From: Clostridia bacterium
GTDB taxonomy: Bacteria > Bacillota > Clostridia > Saccharofermentanales > Saccharofermentanaceae
Assembly (NCBI GenBank): GCA_017881645.1
Contig: JADGQQ010000147.1
Coordinates: 1-11,914 of the forward strand
Reading direction: 5' to 3'
Length of the DNA: 11,914 nt
Shown piece after piece: positions 8,501-11,914 of the stretch. The translations under genes were made by a program, and so were the position numbers. The notes beneath the pieces were generated by a model. That model saw nothing but the letters and a program-made list of their open reading frames with translations, searched no databases and had not been told where the DNA came from. Numbering within the stretch: position 1 is the stretch's first letter; each line of letters begins with the position of its first letter.

Positions 8501-8920
8501 CGGAACCGGTGCAGATGATGCATCGCCTTGAGGTGCAGTGACCGGGATATTCGATACCGGTGCTTTTACCGGTAATTCTTTTGATGATGCAGAAGGTGCC
8601 GGTTTACCCGAAAGATGCTCAGCATCAGCTGAGACAGGTGCAGCCGCAGGAATCGCGGCTTGAGGAACCTGTACAGGAGTCGGTGCCGCCGGTGTTGCCG
8701 CATGAATTTCAGGAGTCGTTACAGACCCTTCTCCGGCAGCGGTTTCATCCGTCTGCAGCGGAACGTCTTTCGGACGTTTATTTACCCGTCCGACACGCAG
8801 GGTTTTTGTTCCCGAAATTCCGCTTACGGTAATTCCGGCGCCCTGAGGCTCCTGTATGTCTTCCCGGCTTTTTTCTGAATTTTCCGGTGCATGTGCACCT
8901 GTTGCTTTATGATCAGTCAT
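5582..8920 (-). CDS. infB: Translation initiation factor IF-2 with long repetitive N-terminus
   Basis: A GTPase that brings fMet-tRNA to the 30S subunit and promotes subunit joining. At 1112 residues it is far longer than B. subtilis IF-2 because of its N-terminus. In order: acidic/Ala/Pro-rich region (1-210), Gly/Gln/Arg/Pro tandem repeats (about 216-364), an RG-rich basic stretch (365-425), a charged linker, an IF2_N domain (about 527-590), and the G domain from about 614. G1 is GHVDHGKT (622-629), G2 GGITQH (646-651), G3 DTPGH (668-672), G4 NKMD (722-725) and G5 SAK (758-760), all intact. Domains II, III and the fMet-tRNA-binding C domain follow, ending with the typical GYECGISIENFNDI. ATG at 8920 has AGGAGG close upstream. 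The gap from ylxQ is 46 nt. Long complementary open frames over this gene are shadows of its repeat and codon bias. Confidence 0.98.
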   Translation of the reverse strand: MTDHKATGAHAPENSEKSREDIQEPQGAGITVSGISGTKTLRVGRVNKRPKDVPLQTDETAAGEGSVTTPEIHAATPAAPTPVQVPQAAIPAAAPVSADAEHLSGKPAPSASSKELPVKAPVSNIPVTAPQGDASSAPVPKESSETQHPHAAAEAPQTVKTPESTQGFVSRAPASDSSAATSDRKEGQTDSRSTYTNTRAPGAYNASPQAGPQGQGGYQGQGGYQGNRPMGPGGNQGARPQGQGGYQGNRPLGQGDNAGPRPQGQGGYQGNRPLGQGGYQGNRPAGEGGYQGNRPMGPGGYQGSRPAGEGGYQGNRPMGPGGYQGSRPAGEGGYQGNRPMGPGGYQGNRPAGEGGYSPQRPPQSGFGGPRPQGPGGPRPQGGYGSSRPPQGGFGSGRPRDEKDENFIRSKEDNGYGSRGQAKGAAKPHSDIPAEITKDKANFAARDAYEKSRKEPAKEVKKDVGKPGAIQGDRRLGNKNAVTAVFSGRGASEILSDETVLDGLYSANKGKRSSRKKPFMAPQPPPPKAVLSFVQLPEFITIKDFSEGIQKRSTDVIKRLMKLGMLATINQEIDFDTATLIASEFGITTEKVVEVTEEDILFDDTIDNDESLQTRPPVVVVMGHVDHGKTSLLDKIRSTSVVKGEAGGITQHIGAYTVRLKGRQITFLDTPGHEAFTTMRARGAQVTDIAILVVAADDGVMPQTIEAIHHAKAANTEIVVAINKMDKPGANPEKVKLELSQHGVIPEEWGGTNVMVNVSAKTGEGLDDLLEMVLLTADVMDLKADPNRQAKGTVIEAKLDKNRGPVATVLVQRGTLRTGDTLVTGAIIGRVRAMTDDKGATVKKAGPSIPVEILGLPEVPDAGEIFYAVTDDKVARQLAEKRRIKQREDQLRKSSRMSLETLAQTMAAGEIKDLNLIVKADVQGSVEAIVQSLEKLSSSEIHVKVIHSAVGAITESDVVLADVSNAIIIGFNVRPGSNIAEKAKDIGVDIKLYRVIYSAIEDVEAAMKGMLKPTYEEVILGHIEIRQIFKVSNIGTVGGAYVTDGKVLRSSEVRIVRAGIVVHEGKLASLKRFKDDAREVATGYECGISIENFNDIREGDIVEAFEMREIARK
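7862..8059 (-). repeat. 66-bp higher-order repeat (3 copies) within the infB array
   Basis: The three copies are 8059-7994, 7993-7928 and 7927-7862. Each encodes a GGYQGNRPMGP unit followed by a GGYQG[S/N]RPAGE unit. By eye the first two copies differ at 3 of 66 bases and the second and third at about 7, mostly silent, so they look younger than the 33-bp units outside them. This points to recent duplication of a two-unit block. Confidence 0.9.
7862..8257 (-). repeat. 33-bp coding tandem repeat in infB (12 units)
   Basis: Twelve units of 33 bp in a row encode 11-residue units with consensus GGYQGNRPxGx (IF-2 residues 222-353). The last three positions vary as MGP, LGQ, QGQ or AGE. Two units are degenerate (starting GGNQGARP and GDNAGPRP). 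Partial units flank both sides, GGYQGQ at 216-221 and GGYSPQRPPQS at 354-364. Arg recurs every 11 residues, so the tract is basic and flexible. The array stays in frame, so unit gain or loss would change only linker length. Confidence 0.95.
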
Positions 8921-8966
8921 GAAATCCTCCTAAATATTTGCTCAAACCAAAACGCTGACATAACCC

Positions 8967-9347
8967 TTACTCTTCCTGAATCACTTCATATCCATCCTGT
9001 AAAAGCTGGATCAAACGATCCGCAAACCCTTCATCAAGCACTGCTGCCACGGCACGATCTTCTTTACCCATAAACTTGCCGAGCTGCGCCCTTGTTGAAA
9101 ACCTGCAGAATGCGATCCCGGATTGTCTCGAAAGAAAGGCGATTTTTTCCGCGGTTCCTTCCGATGCGTCCTCCGCAACGAGAACAAGGCATGCACAATC
9201 CCTGACTATGGCTTCTGCCACCGCGTCGGAACCGGATACGGTTCTCCCCGCCTTTGTTGCCAGACCGAGAAACGAGAGAATCTTTTGTTCTTTCCGTTTC
9301 GCCCGTTCGGACAGTACGGTCTGATCAGCACTGTCTTCGGTTGTCAT
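8967..9347 (-). CDS. ylxQ: L7Ae-family RNA-binding protein YlxQ
   Basis: A 126-residue protein of the L7Ae/L30e/S12e/Gadd45 fold, a family that binds kink-turn RNA. YlxQ sits in the nusA-infB operon of Bacillota and its RNA partner is not settled. The core spans about residues 21-120, with LGLATKAGRTVSG (27-39) matching the family N-terminal signature, followed by LVLVAEDASEGTAEKI. A hydrophilic extension of about 20 residues comes before the core. ATG at 9347 has AGGAGG about 5 nt upstream and overlaps the ylxR stop as ATGA, so the two small RNA-binding genes are translationally linked. Confidence 0.88.
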   Translation of the reverse strand: MTTEDSADQTVLSERAKRKEQKILSFLGLATKAGRTVSGSDAVAEAIVRDCACLVLVAEDASEGTAEKIAFLSRQSGIAFCRFSTRAQLGKFMGKEDRAVAAVLDEGFADRLIQLLQDGYEVIQEE

Positions 9348-9637
9348 TCTTCCTCCTGTTTTGCGTCCGTTTGCAGCATATATTGATCTGCTTCAAAAAG
9401 CAGTGCTTCAACGACATCAGCTTGTATTTCTGTTTTCAGTCCCCGTTCCAGTCTGTGAGCCTTGATTGCCTGTGTCAGGCAATGATTGTTCCTGCAAACA
9501 TAAGCGCCTCTTCCGGGCTTCTTTCCGCTAGGATCCATAGCCGCCTGTCCGTCTGGAAGCAATACAACTCGGATCAAATCCGACTTATTTCTTCTGGTCC
9601 GGCAAGTAACACACATGCGCTGCGGAATCTTCTTCAC
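9344..9637 (-). CDS. ylxR: YlxR (RnpM / DUF448) nucleic-acid-binding protein
   Basis: A small basic protein of 97 residues, nearly always encoded between nusA and ylxQ/infB. It binds RNA; in B. subtilis it has been reported to bind and modulate RNase P (hence RnpM). Signature elements are CVTCR (9-13) and GRGAYVC (42-48), with a basic N-terminal half and an acidic/Gln tail. I chose GTG at 9637 (giving MKKIPQRMCVTCR, like other family members), since GGAGGTG lies 9 nt upstream. An ATG at 9655, overlapping the nusA stop by one base, would add six residues but has no ribosome site of its own. Confidence 0.88.
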   Translation of the reverse strand: MKKIPQRMCVTCRTRRNKSDLIRVVLLPDGQAAMDPSGKKPGRGAYVCRNNHCLTQAIKAHRLERGLKTEIQADVVEALLFEADQYMLQTDAKQEEE

Positions 9638-9654
9638 GGAACGGTTCACCTCCA

Positions 9655-10839
9655 TTATGCGTCAGGATACTGCTCTTCATTCGGAGAACTCTCATCCTGA
9701 TCCAGAATCTGCGAACTTTCCGATCCGTCTTCGTCAGCAACCGTAAACCGCGACATAAATTCGTCCTGAATCAATTCGCGGAACTGGGATTCACTCTTAA
9801 TGTCTATCTTCCAGCCGGTAAGACGGGCGGCAAGGCGTACATTCTGTCCTGCACGTCCGATCGCCAGTGAATACTGATGATCCGGAACAATTACGCGTGC
9901 GTTCTGGTCACGTGATCCGTCGGGTCTCGTGAGAATTTCGGTATCGACACGAACAACTTTCGCCGGGGAAAGAGCATTGCTGATATAAATGGCCGGATCC
10001 TGATCCCATTCGATAACGTCAACTTTTTCCTGACCGAGTTCGTCCATGACGGACTGAACACGAGCACCTCTTTGTCCTACGCAGGCACCGAGAGGATCGA
10101 CATTCTCGTCCCGTGATGCTACAGCCATCTTCGTGCGGGATCCCGCTTCTCTGGCAACCGATACGATTTCTACGATTCCGTTTGCAATTTCAGGAACCTC
10201 CTGCTCAAAAAGCTTCTTGACAAGATTCGGGTGGCTTCTTGAGACATAGATGACCGGTCTTCCGTTATGTTCTTCCACTTTCAGGATCAGGAATCTCATA
10301 TGCTGGTTAAAATTGTACTTCTCGTCCTTGACCTGTTCCTGTTTGGTAAGCGTGGCTTCGGCTCTTCCGATATCGACGAAAACAAATTTGCTGTCTTTCC
10401 TTTGAATGACTCCTGATGCGAGCTCTCCGATTCTTCCGGAAAACTCATCCTGAATCCGGCTGTGTTCAGCGCTTCTCAGTTTCTGGTTAATAGCACTCTT
10501 GGCGGCACTTGCTGCAAGTCTACCGAGGGATTCAACAGGAATCGTCATCTCGATGCTGTCGCCTTCTTCGAGTTCCGGATCGATTGCTTTCGCTTCTTCG
10601 ATCGAAATCTGCATTTTGGGGTTATCAACGACCTGAGATACGGTACGTACCTCGTAAACATACATTTCACCTGTTTCACGGTTTATCTCGGCAAAAACAT
10701 TATCATTTTGTTTTGCTTCCGAAAACTCGCGCTTGAAAGCGGCAACGATTGCCTCTTCAATGGCTTCGAAAAGCACCTCTTCATCAATGCCTCTCTCTTT
10801 TGCAAGCAGCTTGATCGCCTCGATCAACTTCTCATTCAT
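9655..10839 (-). CDS. nusA: Transcription termination/antitermination factor NusA
   Basis: NusA binds RNA polymerase and nascent RNA and promotes pausing, intrinsic termination and, in rRNA operons, antitermination. Its 394 residues comprise an N-terminal RNAP-binding domain (about 1-125), an S1 domain (about 134-200, with FVDIGRAEATL), KH1 with the GQRG loop (255-258) and KH2 with GRAG (328-331). A short acidic tail rich in Asp/Glu/Ser follows. The acidic repeats of E. coli NusA are absent, as usual in Bacillota. ATG at 10839 is preferred because AAGGAG lies 8 nt upstream; two ATGs at 10860 and 10857 would place that site inside the coding region. It lies 84 nt after rimP. It may regulate its own operon through the leader hairpin at 11413-11436. 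Confidence 0.95.
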   Translation of the reverse strand: MNEKLIEAIKLLAKERGIDEEVLFEAIEEAIVAAFKREFSEAKQNDNVFAEINRETGEMYVYEVRTVSQVVDNPKMQISIEEAKAIDPELEEGDSIEMTIPVESLGRLAASAAKSAINQKLRSAEHSRIQDEFSGRIGELASGVIQRKDSKFVFVDIGRAEATLTKQEQVKDEKYNFNQHMRFLILKVEEHNGRPVIYVSRSHPNLVKKLFEQEVPEIANGIVEIVSVAREAGSRTKMAVASRDENVDPLGACVGQRGARVQSVMDELGQEKVDVIEWDQDPAIYISNALSPAKVVRVDTEILTRPDGSRDQNARVIVPDHQYSLAIGRAGQNVRLAARLTGWKIDIKSESQFRELIQDEFMSRFTVADEDGSESSQILDQDESSPNEEQYPDA

Positions 10840-10923
10840 CCTGTGGTCTCCTTCCATCATGCAGCATGTCCGGTATTTTCATTCTGTTATGCATACGGTA
10901 TTGTGTCATTTCATGATTGTCAT

Positions 10924-11385
10924 TCAAAACTTAATCGTCAATTTTGCCGACGCTATGTCCGGCAAAGTTACTTCCATCGTGTCATTTCCGGAACGAAACA
11001 CAACGCTGTCTTCCCCTGCTGCCTCAATGATGCCTGTCAAGCTTTTCACACCGTTTATCGGGTGATAAAATGACACTTCCACTTCTTCGCCTTCATGTCT
11101 CCGGAAATCGGACACAGTGACGAGCGGTCTTGTCAGGCCGGGCGAAGACACTTCAAAAAAATCCGTGTCAGCATGAAGTTCCCTGTCGAAAACAGGGTCT
11201 ACGGCTCGGCTGACTGTCTCGCAGTCATCGATGGATAAGCCGCCTTTCCTATCAATAAAGAGTCTCAAATAATAACTTGAACCCTCTTTCTTGTACTCTG
11301 CGTCCACCAATTCCAGTCCCAGTTCTTCGACAACAGGCTGTGCGAGTTCATAGGCCTGCTGAGCGATGCGTGAGCGAACCGTCAT
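10924..11385 (-). CDS. rimP: Ribosome maturation factor RimP
   Basis: A 153-residue protein that binds the 30S subunit and helps assemble its head/central region. The N-terminal domain carries EYKKEGSSYYLRLFIDRKGG (30-49) and the signature EVSSPGLTRPL (78-88). The C-terminal Sm-like beta domain spans about 95-150. Length and layout fit the family. ATG at 11385 has GGAGGG 5 nt upstream (11396-11391). It is the first gene of the operon, about 70 nt from the predicted transcription start, with the hairpin between. Confidence 0.95.
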   Translation of the reverse strand: MTVRSRIAQQAYELAQPVVEELGLELVDAEYKKEGSSYYLRLFIDRKGGLSIDDCETVSRAVDPVFDRELHADTDFFEVSSPGLTRPLVTVSDFRRHEGEEVEVSFYHPINGVKSLTGIIEAAGEDSVVFRSGNDTMEVTLPDIASAKLTIKF

Positions 11386-11412
11386 AAATTCCCTCCAAAA
11401 TCCTTACAAAAG

Positions 11413-11436
11413 AAAAAGCGGGCATAACCCACTCTT
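11413..11436 (-). promoter_or_regulatory. Terminator-like hairpin in the rimP leader (candidate NusA-dependent attenuator)
   Basis: On the minus strand the arm AAGAGTGGG (11436-11428) pairs with the arm at 11422-11414 (CCCGCTTTT), using G-C, A-U and two G-U pairs. The loop is 5 nt (TTATG). The RNA then runs into an interrupted T tract (TTTTTCTTTT, whose first T bases also take part in the lower stem). It lies between the predicted promoter and rimP, so it would reduce read-through into the operon. The short, G-U-containing stem and broken T tract suggest a weak terminator, the class that NusA strengthens. Known: in B. subtilis the rimP-nusA operon is reported to be autoregulated by a NusA-dependent leader terminator. 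That this one works the same way is inference. Confidence 0.65.
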
Positions 11437-11462
11437 CATTCAAGACACCACATTACGGGTAA

Positions 11463-11491
11463 ATTCTACCACTAAATACACGCGAGTGCAA
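11463..11491 (-). promoter_or_regulatory. Predicted SigA-type promoter of the rimP-nusA-infB operon
   Basis: The -10 box is TAGAAT (11468-11463), five of six matches. The -35 box is TTGCAC (11491-11486), matching the conserved TTG, with a 17-nt spacer. The start would fall near 11456, about 20 nt before the leader hairpin and 70 nt before rimP. Assigned by eye from consensus only. Confidence 0.6.
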
Positions 11492-11533
11492 CAAGATACC
11501 AAGCTAATACGTACGTGCTGACACTGCTTGTTG

Positions 11534-11547
11534 ATTTTGCACAAAAT
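11534..11547. promoter_or_regulatory. 14-bp dyad in the divergent intergenic region
   Basis: ATTTTG and CAAAAT flank a 2-bp centre as a perfect inverted repeat. It lies between the two divergent promoters, about 43 bp upstream of the rimP-side -35 box. It looks like a small operator but is AT-rich and short enough to arise by chance. No regulator is suggested by the neighbouring genes. Confidence 0.25.
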
Positions 11548-11583
11548 TACCCGTCTTTCATGCAAAAAAACCTCGTTCCGCTA

Positions 11584-11612
11584 TTCAATTTGGCAATAGA
11601 ATCGAGTAGAAT
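11584..11612 (+). promoter_or_regulatory. Possible promoter of the divergent P-loop gene
   Basis: TAGAAT at 11607-11612 matches five of six -10 bases, and TTCAAT at 11584-11589 is a weak -35 box (three of six) with a 17-nt spacer. A second TAGAAT at 11597-11602 has no usable -35 box. The start would lie about 48 nt before the gene. Support is modest. Confidence 0.35.
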
Positions 11613-11666
11613 GAAATGAGTCCTCGAAGAAATTCAGGGACAATCAACAAAAGGGAGATGATGCCA

Positions 11667-11914
11667 ATGATAAAAGTAATCGCAGGTGCTAAAGGCACCG
11701 GAAAGACAGCGCAGCTGGTTGATGACATCAACGAGCAAGCGGTTCAGGAGAACAATAACATTGTGTGTATTGAGAGAGGAAATCGCCTTGATCGTTTGTT
11801 GAAATATCGAATCCGCCTGATTGATATTGATGAGTATCCGAGTGTTGGTTACGATCAGCTGCTGAGTTTTATAGCCGGTATCTGCGCAAAGGATTATGAC
11901 CTGACTCACATTTT
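11667..11914 (+). CDS. Partial P-loop ATP-binding protein of unknown function
   Basis: The first 82 codons of a divergent gene cut by the right edge. The protein begins MIKVIAGAKGTGKTAQL; GAKGTGKT (7-14) is a Walker A motif directly after the first beta strand, so it probably binds ATP or GTP. A second hydrophobic strand (NNIVCIERG, about 30-38) and RIRLIDIDEYPS (about 48-59) follow. The missing part should hold a Walker B, perhaps soon after DYDLTHI at the cut. ATG at 11667 is chosen because AAGGGAG (11651-11657) lies 9 nt upstream; ATGs at 11658 and 11661 are too close to it. I recall similar small proteins in Clostridia and Negativicutes, sometimes labelled PilT-like, but nothing here supports a pilus role. 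No function is assigned. Confidence 0.75.
   Translation, partial: MIKVIAGAKGTGKTAQLVDDINEQAVQENNNIVCIERGNRLDRLLKYRIRLIDIDEYPSVGYDQLLSFIAGICAKDYDLTHI

Noticed and set aside
10832..10894. A 20-codon leader-peptide-like ORF overlapping the nusA start
   Set aside because: There is no ribosome site before its ATG, no distinctive composition, and such a short frame is expected by chance.
11634..11909. Minus-strand 91-codon frame at the right edge
   Set aside because: It is antisense to the P-loop gene, which has a Walker A motif and a ribosome site; the opposite frame has neither.

Overview
The window is an ordinary but complete housekeeping region from a Gram-positive-type bacterium, most likely a member of the Bacillota (Firmicutes). 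The signs are the gene order rimP-nusA-ylxR-ylxQ-infB-rbfA-nrnA-truB-ribF, a short NusA without the C-terminal repeats of proteobacterial NusA, strong AGGAGG-type ribosome sites, and the presence of NrnA and YlxQ. A long Gly-rich N-terminus in IF-2 and the divergent P-loop gene on the right fit Clostridia or Negativicutes, but I cannot fix the family or genus from sequence alone.

Layout: eleven genes lie on the minus strand and read from right to left. A sigma-70/SigA-type promoter sits at 11463-11491. It is followed in the leader by a terminator-like hairpin at 11413-11436. Then come rimP, nusA, ylxR, ylxQ, infB, rbfA, nrnA, truB, ribF, lgt and rodA. A strong intrinsic terminator at 11-48 closes the series just after rodA. 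Gaps between genes are short (84 nt at most) and four junctions overlap by 1-8 nt or are nearly abutting, so the simplest reading is one operon of about 11.4 kb. On the far right, starting at 11667 on the plus strand, is the 5' part of a divergent gene for a small P-loop protein of unknown function. It is cut by the window edge.

How the genes work together: rimP, rbfA and infB serve 30S ribosome maturation and translation initiation. NusA controls pausing, termination and antitermination. YlxR and YlxQ are small RNA-binding proteins. TruB makes the T-loop pseudouridine of tRNA, NrnA degrades very short RNAs, and RibF makes FMN and FAD. The last two genes, lgt and rodA, are envelope genes: lipoprotein diacylation and the glycan polymerase of cell elongation. 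Attached here, they would tie envelope growth to expression of the translation machinery.

The most interesting points are the weak terminator in the rimP leader, a candidate NusA autoregulatory attenuator; the 12-unit, 33-bp tandem repeat inside infB with a younger 66-bp super-repeat; and the uncharacterised divergent P-loop gene. I see no mobile element, CRISPR array, tRNA or rRNA gene, and no clear novel system.
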